This document shows positions 45,002 to 52,953 of a DNA stretch of 64,000 nucleotides, piece after piece. The DNA lies in NCBI RefSeq assembly GCF_004795055.1, contig NZ_SSBJ01000020.1:1-64000 (forward strand), read 5' to 3'. This stretch comes from Streptomyces sp. A1136. Lineage in GTDB: Bacteria; Actinomycetota; Actinomycetes; Streptomycetales; Streptomycetaceae. Each line of letters opens with the position of its first letter. Positions within the stretch are counted from its first letter, which is position 1. The position numbers and the translations under genes were made by a program. Below the pieces are notes generated by a model that was not told the DNA's origin, did not search any database, and was given only the letters and a program-made list of their open reading frames with translations.

Positions 45002-45817
45002 TCAGGCGCCCGGAGTACCCGCCAGGGGCATCGACGCGGCGACGAGCTGGCCGTCGGCGGCGGCCTTGTCGAGGGCGTCGCGGAGCAGGTCCTCACGGGG
45101 CTGCTGACCGATCGAGCCGACCGGGGCGGCGTAGACGAGGACGCGCTGGGTCTTGTTGACGGCGGCCCTCCAGCCGTCGGTCACGGACAGCGCCTGGTGT
45201 GCCTGCCACCAGTGGATGGGGCTGCCGCCCTGCGGCCCGGGCTGGAGCACCGCGTGCAGCTGACCGGCGGCGAGCAGCACCGACCAGCCGTGCAGGGGGG
45301 AGGGCAGCTCACTGGTGTCGGTGACGGGGATGAAGCCCTGCTCGATGAGGAGCGGCAGGAAGTCGTCGCCGGGGCCGGTCGAGCCGGGACGGGCGATCGG
45401 CGCGGTCGGCTCGACGACCAGCGCGGGGTGCAGCTCGCCGCCGATCAGGACCAGGCCGCTGGTGATGCCGAGGACGGCCTGGCCACCGGGCACGGCCTGC
45501 GGCTCGTCACCGGACGAGGGCACGGCCGCCGGTGCCGGGCTGTCGCCCGTGATGGAGCGGACGGCGCCCTGGAGCTGCTCCTCGGAGACGGAGACGACCT
45601 GCGAGGGGATGCAGTTGGCGTGCGCGAAGGCCAGGACGGCGGTCTCCTCGCCGACGAACAGCACCGTGCTGGTGGGTTCGCGCTCGGGGTCGCCGGGGGT
45701 GCGGCAGGAGGTGCAGTCGTAACTGCCCGGCGCGTCGTCGCCGACGAGCAGCCTGTCGGCTTCTTCGTCACCGATCTCGGCACGTACCTCATCACTGACG
45801 TCGAGCATGCGCGGCAC
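45002..45817 (-). CDS. Hypothetical actinobacterial protein, two-segment alpha/beta
   Basis: The 271-residue protein begins VPRMLDVSDEVRAEIGDEEA. Residues 30-70 contain a CTSCRTPGD pair of Cys and PTSTVLFVGEETAVLAFAHANCIPSQV. The second half has a repeat of beta-rich elements (LVLIGGELHPALVVEPTAPIARPG; GWSVLLAAGQLHAVLQPGP). I do not recognise the family or a catalytic signature. GTG 45817 is chosen because GAGGAG lies 7 nt upstream; ATG 45808 is three codons later. The frame further upstream is not supported. Confidence 0.7.
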   Translation of the reverse strand: MPRMLDVSDEVRAEIGDEEADRLLVGDDAPGSYDCTSCRTPGDPEREPTSTVLFVGEETAVLAFAHANCIPSQVVSVSEEQLQGAVRSITGDSPAPAAVPSSGDEPQAVPGGQAVLGITSGLVLIGGELHPALVVEPTAPIARPGSTGPGDDFLPLLIEQGFIPVTDTSELPSPLHGWSVLLAAGQLHAVLQPGPQGGSPIHWWQAHQALSVTDGWRAAVNKTQRVLVYAAPVGSIGQQPREDLLRDALDKAAADGQLVAASMPLAGTPGA

Positions 45818-46104
45818 GGGGTGGCTCCTCGGACTAGGCGAGCGGGCGCCGGGTGGTTCCCGGCTCGCCGGGCACAACGGAGGAGCGGTGCGCGGGGTCA
45901 CGCCGTTTGAGGGAACGGAATCGAACCGGCCACCCGGGAGAGTGAACGGCCCGGTGGGCACTTTCTTTTGTGGCAACTCTCGTCCGGTTCAGTGCAGTTG
46001 TCGGCCGAAGCTGCCCGGTTCGCGGGGTGGGTGGCGGGTCGGCCGTCCGGGTGGCGCGCGGAGGTCGGCCGCGTGGCGGGTCGGGAGCGCGTCGCGGGCG
46101 TGCC

Positions 46105-46110
46105 TAGCGT
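46105..46110 (+). promoter_or_regulatory. Likely -10 element (TAGCGT) of a leaderless transcript
   Basis: TAGCGT then 6 nt (GACCCG) then the ATG of the Rpf-like gene, with no Shine-Dalgarno. The layout is the same as at 8661. Confidence 0.55.
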
Positions 46111-46116
46111 GACCCG

Positions 46117-46836
46117 ATGCCCGACCTCCGCACCCGGTTGACCGCGTCGGCGGCCGTGACCGCAGCCGCGCTGGTGTTCGTACTCCCCTTCCGCGCGACC
46201 TCGGCCCCACCGCCGCCGGCGCCCGGGCCCGCCGGGGCGGCGCATCCCGGGGCGCCCGGGGTGATCGGGCAGGGGCCGGGGGACTGCGGGCCGGGCGGGG
46301 AGTGGCCCTGGGACTGCGTGGCCGACTGCGAGAGCAGCGGGCGCTGGGCGGTCAACACGGGCAACGGGTTCTTCGGGGGGCTGCAGTTCCGGCAGCCGAC
46401 CTGGGAGGAGTACGGGGGGCTCGTCTTCGCGCCGCGGGCCGACCTGGCGCGACGGGAGCAGCAGATCAGGGTGGGCGAGGAAGTGCTGGGCACCCAGGGG
46501 TGGGAGGCGTGGCCGGTGTGCTCGAAGCGGTACGGGTTGGCGGGGCGGATGCACGTGGTGCGGCAGGGGGAGTCGTTGGACTCGATCGCGCGGCGGCGGA
46601 GGGTGGCGGGGGGTTGGAAGGCGCTGTACGAGGCGAACCGGGCGGTGATCGGGGGGAAGCCGGAGGCGGTGGCGGTGGGGACGATGCTGGTGTTGCCGGT
46701 TGCTCCGCCGGTTGCTCCGCCGGCTGGTCCGGTGGTGGCTTCGCCGGTGCCGGTGGCTTCGCCGGCTGGCGTGCCGGTGCCGGTGCCGGTGGCTTCGGCG
46801 GGCGGGGCGGTACCGAAGCGGCCGACCCGGCGCTGA
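46117..46836 (+). CDS. Rpf-like transglycosylase with LysM domain
   Basis: The 239-residue secreted protein has an N-terminal signal/anchor (AAVTAAALVFVLPFRATSA), a Pro-rich linker, then a resuscitation-promoting-factor domain: WDCVADCESSGRW (Glu72 is the catalytic acid; Cys57, 67 and 71 nearby) and GFFGGLQFRQPTWEEYGG. A LysM peptidoglycan-binding domain follows at about 146-193 (HVVRQGESLDSIARR; MLVLPVAPPV), then a Pro/Val/Ala-rich tail. Such enzymes cut peptidoglycan during spore germination and resuscitation. No c-di-AMP riboswitch-like leader, known upstream of some rpf genes, is visible. Confidence 0.88.
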   Translation: MPDLRTRLTASAAVTAAALVFVLPFRATSAPPPPAPGPAGAAHPGAPGVIGQGPGDCGPGGEWPWDCVADCESSGRWAVNTGNGFFGGLQFRQPTWEEYGGLVFAPRADLARREQQIRVGEEVLGTQGWEAWPVCSKRYGLAGRMHVVRQGESLDSIARRRRVAGGWKALYEANRAVIGGKPEAVAVGTMLVLPVAPPVAPPAGPVVASPVPVASPAGVPVPVPVASAGGAVPKRPTRR

Positions 46837-47013
46837 CCCCCGGCCGGTGCTCCGCCCGGCCGTGCGCCTCGATCGCCGGCGGGGCTGGGATGGGTAGGCG
46901 GGCTGGTGGGGGAGGCGCGGGCGGTATCGGGACTCCGCCCGGACCCCGCGCTGACTCCCCGGCCGGTGCTCCGGCCGGCCGTGCGCCTCGATCGCCGGCG
47001 GGCTGGGATGGGT
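46831..47013 (+). repeat. Direct repeat pair of about 65 bp between rpf-like gene and WYL regulator
   Basis: A block starting CGCTGACCCCCGGCCGGTGC (46831) and running to about 46895 recurs at 46949-47013 with few changes. Both contain GTGCGCCTCGATCGCCGGCG and GGGCTGGGATGGGT. The first copy includes the stop codon of the Rpf-like gene. The core CGCCTCGATCGCCGGCG is a close relative of the element at 13973. The remaining bases of this 300-bp gap hold no gene. Confidence 0.8.
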
Positions 47014-47136
47014 CGGCCGGGGTGGATAGGTCGGCGAGCTGGAGGGGGCGGTGGGGGTGGGTGGGCCGGCTTCGGCCGGGTCGCGCCTGGGGCGCCGGTG
47101 GGGAAGGGGTGGGTGGGGGACCGGCAGACTTCGGGG

Positions 47137-48111
47137 ATGCTTGAGACCTCCGCGCGGTTGTTGCATCTGTTGTCGCTGTTGCAGGCCCATCGGGAGTGGA
47201 CCGGGGCCGCCCTCGCCGAACGGCTCGGGGTGACCCCGCGCACCGTGCGGCGGGACGTCGACCGGCTGCGGCAGTTGGGGTACCCGGTGAACGCCAGTCC
47301 CGGCACCGGCGGCGGGTACCAGTTGGGGGCCGGGGCGGAACTGCCGCCGCTGCTGCTCGACGACGACGAGGCCGTCGCGGTGGCCGTGGGCCTGCGCACC
47401 GCCGCCGGGAACGGCGTCGAGGGGATCGGGGAGTCCTCCGTACGGGCCCTGGCCAAGCTGGAGCAGGTGCTGCCGTCCCGGCTGCGTCGAAGGATCTCGG
47501 CGCTCAACGAGTTCACCGTGCCCATGCTGAGGGGCCCGCAGGGCCCCACCGTCGACCCCGCCGTGCTCACCGGGCTCGCCGCCGTCTGCCGGGACAGCGA
47601 GCGGCTGCGCTTCGCGTACCGCGACCACGACGGCGTCGTCACCCACCGCACCGTGGAGCCGCACCGACTGGTGTGCACCGAGCGGCGCTGGTACCTCGTC
47701 GCCTGGGACCTCGACCGGGAGGGCTGGCGTACCTTCCGCGCCGACCGGATCGAACCCCGGCCCCCGCACGGCCCGCGCTTCACCCCGCGCCCGCCCCCGG
47801 CCGCGGACCTCGCCGCGTACGTCTCCCGGGGCGTGTCCCAGCGCGCGTACGCCGCACGGGCGCTGGTGCGCCTCAAGGTGTCGGCGGAGGAGGCGGCGCG
47901 GACCGTCGGGCCGAGCGACGGGACCTTGGAGCCGCTCGACGCGCGCAGCTGCCTGCTGCGCACGGGGGCGGTGAACCTCGACGTCCTCGTGATTCACCTC
48001 ATGCTGCTCGGCTGTGAGTTCGAGGTGGTCGAGCCGGTGGAGCTGACCGAGCGCCTGCGGGGCATGCGGGACCTTCTCGACCGGTCCGTGAAGGACGTGG
48101 GGAGAAACTGA
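47137..48111 (+). CDS. WYL-domain transcriptional regulator
   Basis: The 324-residue protein has an N-terminal DeoR/HTH_11 winged helix (RLLHLLSLLQAHREWTGAAL then AERLGVTPRTVRRDVDRLRQ, about 7-46), a middle linker region, and a WYL domain (LRFAYRDHDG; RTVEPHRLVCTERRWYLVAWD; GWRTFRADRIE). WYL regulators sense ligands such as nucleic acids or nucleotides and control DNA-damage or phage-defence genes in several bacteria. The target here is unknown. ATG 47137 matches the family start; the open frame upstream is repeat sequence. Confidence 0.9.
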   Translation: MLETSARLLHLLSLLQAHREWTGAALAERLGVTPRTVRRDVDRLRQLGYPVNASPGTGGGYQLGAGAELPPLLLDDDEAVAVAVGLRTAAGNGVEGIGESSVRALAKLEQVLPSRLRRRISALNEFTVPMLRGPQGPTVDPAVLTGLAAVCRDSERLRFAYRDHDGVVTHRTVEPHRLVCTERRWYLVAWDLDREGWRTFRADRIEPRPPHGPRFTPRPPPAADLAAYVSRGVSQRAYAARALVRLKVSAEEAARTVGPSDGTLEPLDARSCLLRTGAVNLDVLVIHLMLLGCEFEVVEPVELTERLRGMRDLLDRSVKDVGRN

Positions 48112-48454
48112 GGGGGATTCAGTCCGGGCGCCGCGCGGCGCAATTCCCCGCGGGTAATAGGCCGGAGCCGGGGGCGCGGGTGGAATTCCGAAGGCGTTGT
48201 CCGCGCATGCCGCAATCGCCTTCCGCGCGCCCTCTTTTCCCGCTTCCCGGCGCGGTGCCGCGGCCAAGGGGCTCGGCAAGGAACTGTCGACAATTCGTGA
48301 CACAAGCGTGACCCGGTACGGAGGAACGTCCTGGCGTCGGGGTGACGGGCTGGGCATATCAACGACGACGGCGGGCCGGTTCGGAGAACCGGCCCGCCGT
48401 CGCGTGCCTGGTGCGGGGTGGCTGTGCGTACCCTCCCGCCGGGGTCGGGCCGGC
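48112..48454. other. Gap between WYL regulator and PAP2 gene
   Basis: The 343 bases between two convergent genes hold no supported ORF. The first part is moderately AT-rich for this genome (GGGTAATAGGC; TGTCGACAATTCGTGACAC). A GGAGGAAC sequence near 48318 precedes a short frame from 48342, but that frame runs straight through the terminator hairpin at 48367 and into the antisense of the PAP2 gene, so I do not call it. Confidence 0.4.
48367..48401. terminator. Strong bidirectional hairpin
   Basis: Arms GACGGCGGGCCGGTTC and GAACCGGCCCGCCGTC pair perfectly over 16 bp with a 3-nt loop. It lies about 54 nt past the PAP2 stop on the minus strand and can end transcription from either side. Confidence 0.85.
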
Positions 48455-49492
48455 TCAGCCGCCCGCGACCGGCCGGGCCGCCGTCCCCCGGGCGCCGGCC
48501 CGTTCGGCGTGCGCCGGACGGCGGCTGCCCGCCGGGGTGACCGGGGTGCGTTCGGACCGTATGACGTGCGGTCGGGCGGCGGCGTGCGCCACCGGGCGCG
48601 GCGCGGGGGCGTGGCCGCCGGACGGGCCGGCTCCGGCCGTCGCGTCGGCGGCGCGCCGCAGCTGCCACTTGCCGCCCGCGGAGACCAGCGGGACGAGCGC
48701 GGCGGCGACCGGCTCGGACACCTGCCCCTCCTCCAGACGGTTGCGCAGGCGCTCGCGCAGCTCGAAGACGTAGGCCTCGGACCGGGCGATCAGCGGCTCG
48801 AACCACGGCAGGGCCAGCAGCACCAACAGCCCGGCGGTCCAACCGAGCAGGACGTCGCTGACCCAGTGGGTGCCGAGGTACACGGTGGTGGCGCCGACGC
48901 TCAGCGAGACGATCGCCGAGACCATCGACAGGACCCGCCGGGTGACCACGGTGGAGGCCAGGTAGGCCAGGATTCCCCAGGTGACGACGGCGTTGGCGGT
49001 GTGACCGGAAGGGAATATATCGCCGCCGGCGAAGAGCTCGGCGGAACCGATCTGGGTGGCATAGTGCGGACCGAGCCGCCCGAGGCCGAGCTTCACCGAG
49101 CCCACGGTGACGTTCAGCAGCAGCAGTGCCACGCCGAGCGTGATCAGCGGGCGGAGCGTGTGCTGGCGCCAGGAGCGCCAGCCGAGCCAGGCCGCGACCA
49201 TGACCGCGGTGGGTCCGCGCTGGCCCAGGACCACGAGGTAGTCGAGGAAGGCGTGCAGCTGCGGCCACTGTTCGTAGGGCCGGAAGAACATGATCTGCCA
49301 GTCCAGCCGGACGAGCCAGGACGTCGTCAGTACGGCCACGACGATCGCGACGTAGAAGACGAGGGTCGACGCGAGGAGCACGACGCGATGCCGGCTCATC
49401 CGCGGGGTTTGCAGATGGGCCGGTCGCTCTGGTTCCCGGTCCAGCCGGGCGAAGACCCGCTCCAGACGGGTCAGGATTTGGTCGGTACGCAC
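48455..49492 (-). CDS. PAP2 superfamily phosphatase
   Basis: The 345-residue membrane protein has about six hydrophobic helices and the PAP2 motifs KLGLGRLGP (motif 1, with the Arg), FPSGHTAN (motif 2) and GTHWVSDVLLG (motif 3, with His and Asp). It should dephosphorylate a lipid phosphate such as undecaprenyl diphosphate or phosphatidate at the outer membrane face. A C-terminal 90-residue basic, Pro/Ala-rich tail is cytoplasmic and disordered. The GTG start is probably leaderless: TAACGT (49500-49505, minus strand) then 7 nt. Confidence 0.88.
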   Translation of the reverse strand: MRTDQILTRLERVFARLDREPERPAHLQTPRMSRHRVVLLASTLVFYVAIVVAVLTTSWLVRLDWQIMFFRPYEQWPQLHAFLDYLVVLGQRGPTAVMVAAWLGWRSWRQHTLRPLITLGVALLLLNVTVGSVKLGLGRLGPHYATQIGSAELFAGGDIFPSGHTANAVVTWGILAYLASTVVTRRVLSMVSAIVSLSVGATTVYLGTHWVSDVLLGWTAGLLVLLALPWFEPLIARSEAYVFELRERLRNRLEEGQVSEPVAAALVPLVSAGGKWQLRRAADATAGAGPSGGHAPAPRPVAHAAARPHVIRSERTPVTPAGSRRPAHAERAGARGTAARPVAGG

Positions 49493-49682
49493 TCAATCGA
49501 CGTTACCGCGCGTCGAAGCGCGGCCCGGGCGAATCGCGGGCTTTGTGATGACCATGTGATGTGGAGTTGGTCTCACGCGAGCTGAATTCCCGTTAATTAG
49601 CCTGCGGTTGGAACTCTCGCGCGGCAATTATCCGCACACTTACTCGTCGTTTATTGCCGCAGCTCAATCACTTTGCTCAAAC

Positions 49683-49701
49683 ATGGATCGGAATGATCCA
49701 T
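49683..49701. repeat. 19-bp inverted repeat in an AT-rich gap
   Basis: ATGGATC-GGAAT-GATCCAT is a perfect 7-bp inverted repeat with a 5-nt spacer, 32 nt beyond the end of the mannosyltransferase gene. The surrounding stretch 49560-49710 is clearly AT-richer than the rest of the window. It may be a terminator or an operator for the PAP2 gene about 190 bp downstream on the minus strand. Confidence 0.5.
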
Positions 49702-49732
49702 TCCGTGATCACCCCGTCGACCCCGCCGGTTC

Positions 49733-50848
49733 CTACGGCGGACCCGACCCGTTCAGCCAGAAGGCCCCGTACGCGGCGGACACGAGGGCCAGCGCCCCGA
49801 GGACGGCGACCGCCCGCCCCGTGCGCCACTTCGCCAGCCCCACCGCCACCGGCAGCAGCAGCGGGAAGGCGGGCAGCAGCAGCCGGGGCTTCGAGCCGAA
49901 GTACCCGGACGCGCACAGCGCCAGCGCCACCACGATCCCGCAGTACACCAGCAACGCCGCCGGCTGACGCTGCCGGACGCACAGCCCGTACAACCACAGC
50001 ACCAGCCCCACCCCGGCGAGCAGCCCCACCCCGGCCGCGAACGCCGGTGACGCCAGTCGGGCACCGATGAACCGGGCGAAGGCCAAGCCGCCGTCGAAGC
50101 CGTTGCCCCAGCCGGCTTGCACGTCGAGGTAGCCGAGCAGCCCGGTCCCCGTGTGCGCGCCCACCCACAGGACGTACGCCGCCGCACCCGTCGGGGCCAG
50201 CAGGGCCCCGACCGCCGACCGCCAGGACCGCTCGCCGCGCCGCCAGGCCAGTACGACCGCCACCCACACCGCCGCGACCACCGCGGCGCCGACCGGGCGG
50301 GTCAGTCCGGCCCCCGCGGCGAGCAGGCCCGCCGTCAGCCACCGGCCGCGCAGCACGGCGTAAAGGGCCCAGGCCGCCAGTGCGGTGAAAAGCGACTCGC
50401 TGTACGCCATGGACTGCACCACGGCGACGGGCAGCGCCGCCCACAGCGCCACGGCGATCACCCCGGTCCGACGGCCGTGGAGGAGGGAGGCGACGGCGAA
50501 GATGCCCCAGGCCGCCGCGAGCCCCGCGACCACCGACACCACCAGGCCCGCGGAGCCGTACGACAGCCCCGTGGGCGCGGCGACGAGCCGCTCCAGCCAG
50601 GGCAGCAGCGGGAAGAAAGCCAGGTTGGAATGGACGCCGCCGTTCGGCAGGACCACCTCGTACCCGTATCCCTCGGCGGCGATCCGGGCGTACCAGAGCG
50701 AATCCCAGCGCGCCGAGAGCAAGGTGTGCGGACTGCTGCCGACCGCCGCACCCCACACGGCGAGCGCTGCCAGCCCGAGCAGCCGTATCGCCGCGAAGGC
50801 GGTCAGCGCGGGAGCGGCCCGGCGCAATACGAGATCTTTCACGGGCAC
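49733..50848 (-). CDS. PIG-V-like mannosyltransferase, membrane
   Basis: The 371-residue protein has about nine or ten hydrophobic helices. The luminal motif LLSARWDSLWYARIAAEGYGY near residue 45, HSNLAFFPLLPWLERLV, and SMAYSESLFTALAAWAL match the PIG-V/GT-C mannosyltransferase family. These enzymes use polyprenyl-phospho-mannose to modify lipids or exported proteins. GTG 50848 has GGAG 9 nt upstream; the open frame upstream (to 50977) is not membrane-like. The acceptor is unknown. Confidence 0.85.
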   Translation of the reverse strand: MPVKDLVLRRAAPALTAFAAIRLLGLAALAVWGAAVGSSPHTLLSARWDSLWYARIAAEGYGYEVVLPNGGVHSNLAFFPLLPWLERLVAAPTGLSYGSAGLVVSVVAGLAAAWGIFAVASLLHGRRTGVIAVALWAALPVAVVQSMAYSESLFTALAAWALYAVLRGRWLTAGLLAAGAGLTRPVGAAVVAAVWVAVVLAWRRGERSWRSAVGALLAPTGAAAYVLWVGAHTGTGLLGYLDVQAGWGNGFDGGLAFARFIGARLASPAFAAGVGLLAGVGLVLWLYGLCVRQRQPAALLVYCGIVVALALCASGYFGSKPRLLLPAFPLLLPVAVGLAKWRTGRAVAVLGALALVSAAYGAFWLNGSGPP

Positions 50849-50970
50849 GATTATCGACTCCGCCGCCCCCGGTCCAGGGCCCGCGACCACGGGCGGCGGC
50901 CACGCGGGCGGGGTGGGGGAGCGGGACGAGTGGCGCACGCCACAAGGAGGGCCTCGCCGTGATGAGAGCT

Positions 50971-50987
50971 TGACCACGCGTCGGTCA
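50971..50987. promoter_or_regulatory. Possible operator between mannosyltransferase and MFS genes
   Basis: TGACC and GGTCA half-sites are separated by 7 nt (17 bp total) about 140 bp upstream of the MFS start. TetR-type repressors often control such exporters through sites of this size, but no tetR gene is adjacent. Low confidence. Confidence 0.3.
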
Positions 50988-51125
50988 GGCGAACTCGCGT
51001 ACGCTGACCCTTCACTCGCGCGAGTCGATGCCGGACCCCGCAGGACGCCGCAAGCGCACCACCCTCCGCGGCCCCCACAAGACGCTGGTCCGCCGAGTGC
51101 GAGGGATCACCTGGGAGGTACATGC

Positions 51126-52820
51126 ATGTCGGGGACGAACACGACCGGCGACGGTGAGCGCTCTACGGTTCCCCCCGTGTCGGTTCCCCCCGCCTCGCCC
51201 TCCCCCTTGTCCGCCCGGCAACGGATGGGCGCCGTCTCCGGCGGGACCAACCGCTGGCTGGTGCTGGGCGTGCTGTGCGTGAGCCTCGTGCTGGTCGCGC
51301 TCGACGCGACGATCCTGCACGTCGCCGTCCCCTCCGTCACCGAGGACCTGCGCCCCGGGGCGATGGAACTCCTGTGGATCGTCGACGCCTATCCGCTGGT
51401 GTGCGCGGCCCTGCTGATCCTCTTCGGCACCCTCGGTGACCGGGTCGGGCGTCGCCGGATACTCCTGCTCGGATACGGACTCTTCGGCGTCGCCTCGGCG
51501 GTCGCCGCCCTCGCCGACAACGCGCAGGTCCTGATCGCCGCGCGCGCCCTGCTCGGCGTCGGTGGCGCGATGATCATGCCCGCCACCCTGTCGATCCTGC
51601 GCCAGGTCTTCCCCGACCGGCGTGAGCGGGCGCTGGCCATCGGGATATGGACCGCCGTAGCGGCCATCGGGGCGGCGAGCGGGCCGGTGCTCGGCGGGTT
51701 CCTCGTCCAGCACTTCTGGTGGGGTTCGGTCTTCCTCATCAACATCCCGCTGATGGCGCTGATCCTTCCGCTGGGCCGGTGGCTGCTGCCCGAGTCGAAG
51801 GGCTCCGCCGACGGACCCTGGGACGTCCTGGGCGCGCTGATGGCGGCCGGCGGCGTGCTGGGAGCGGTGCTCGGGGTCAAGCGGCTGGGCGCGGAGCGGC
51901 AGCTCGCCGACGCGCAGGCGCTGGTGCCGTTGCTGCTGGGCGCGGCGCTGCTCGTGCTGTTCGTGCGGCGCCAGAGGCGGCGGACGCACCCGCTGATCGA
52001 CATGCGGATGTTCTCCCGCGCCGCCTTCTCCACATCCGTCGGCTGCATCGTGCTCGCCATGCTGGCGCTGGTCGGCCTGGAGCTGATCGCCGTCCAGTAC
52101 CTCCAGCTGGTGTTGCACCTCACCCCGCTGCAGACGGGTCTGCGACTGCTGCCGCTGACCTTCGCGGCGATGGCCGCGGGCGCGACCGGCTCGTACACCC
52201 TCCAGCGGATCGGGCCGCGCACGATGGTCTCGCTGGGCTTCGTGCTGACCGGCTGCTCGGTGTTGTTGTTGACGCTGATGGGGCAGCAGGACCGGCCGGT
52301 GCTGCTGACCGTCGGGTTCGTGCTGCTCGGCTTCGGGCTCCAGACGACGTTGTTCGCGGCGTACGAGTCCATGCTGAGCGAGGTGCCGGCGACCAAGGCG
52401 GGCGGCGCGGCGTCCATAGGCGAGACCTCCTACCAGCTCGGGGCGGGCATGGGCATCGCGCTCCTGGGGAGCGTGATGAACGCGGCGTACGCGCCCGGGC
52501 TGGCGGACGTACCGGGGGTGTCGGCCGCCGACTCGGGGAACGCGGCGCATTCCCTGGGCGAGGCGTACCAGATCGCGGCGCGGTTGGGCGGGTCGGCGGG
52601 AGAGTCGCTGTACGCGGCGGCGCGGCACTCGTTCGTGCACGGGCTGCACGTGACGCTGGTGGTGAGCGCGCTGTTGTTGTTCGCGGGGGCGGTGATGGCG
52701 TTGAAGCTGCCGAGGGCGATGGAGTGCGGGGACGCGTCGGAGACGGCGCGGGTGCCGGCGCAGGGGCGGTCGACCGGTGAGCAGGCGGAGTGCGACGCGG
52801 CCGTGGGCCGGCGGGGCTGA
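51126..52820 (+). CDS. MFS drug exporter, DHA2 (EmrB/QacA) family
   Basis: The 564-residue protein appears to have 14 membrane helices. The first is VLGVLCVSLVLVALDATILHVAVPSV in outline, with the DHA2 motif LDxTIxNVALP-like LDATILHVAVP; GDRVGRRRILL is motif A; and GVGGAMIMPATLSILRQVFP plus AIGAASGPVLGGFLVQHFWW (motif C) follow. It probably exports a drug or antibiotic by proton antiport. ATG 51126 has GGGAGGT about 8 nt upstream. The C-terminal 40 residues are soluble and polar. The gene's end runs into a tandem repeat. Confidence 0.9.
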   Translation: MSGTNTTGDGERSTVPPVSVPPASPSPLSARQRMGAVSGGTNRWLVLGVLCVSLVLVALDATILHVAVPSVTEDLRPGAMELLWIVDAYPLVCAALLILFGTLGDRVGRRRILLLGYGLFGVASAVAALADNAQVLIAARALLGVGGAMIMPATLSILRQVFPDRRERALAIGIWTAVAAIGAASGPVLGGFLVQHFWWGSVFLINIPLMALILPLGRWLLPESKGSADGPWDVLGALMAAGGVLGAVLGVKRLGAERQLADAQALVPLLLGAALLVLFVRRQRRRTHPLIDMRMFSRAAFSTSVGCIVLAMLALVGLELIAVQYLQLVLHLTPLQTGLRLLPLTFAAMAAGATGSYTLQRIGPRTMVSLGFVLTGCSVLLLTLMGQQDRPVLLTVGFVLLGFGLQTTLFAAYESMLSEVPATKAGGAASIGETSYQLGAGMGIALLGSVMNAAYAPGLADVPGVSAADSGNAAHSLGEAYQIAARLGGSAGESLYAAARHSFVHGLHVTLVVSALLLFAGAVMALKLPRAMECGDASETARVPAQGRSTGEQAECDAAVGRRG

Positions 52821-52872
52821 GCGTGGCCGGCGGGGCTGAGCGTGGCCGCCGGGGCCGAGCGTGGCCGGCGGG
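52806..52872 (+). repeat. 19-bp tandem repeat over the MFS stop codon
   Basis: About three and a half copies of GGCCGGCGGGGCTGAGCGT follow one another with minor changes. The first copy contains the TGA that ends the MFS gene, so copy number changes would alter the 3' UTR and not the protein. No function is evident. Confidence 0.82.
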
Positions 52873-52953
52873 TCGCCGGGGGGGCTGGAAAAGAGGGCGG
52901 CGGGGGGAGAAACTTGCGGCGCTAGGTTTCGCTCCAGGCCGCCGGGAGGCCAC

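Noticed and set aside
45905..45940. tRNA T-arm-like GGTTCGATTCC on the minus strand
   Set aside because: No matching D-arm, anticodon stem or acceptor pairing could be formed around it.
45976..46116. c-di-AMP riboswitch upstream of the Rpf-like gene
   Set aside because: None of the conserved riboswitch core sequence was seen, and the gene appears leaderless.
48342..48773. Plus-strand frame preceded by GGAGGAAC
   Set aside because: It passes through a perfect terminator hairpin and then runs antisense to the PAP2 gene with no recognisable domain.
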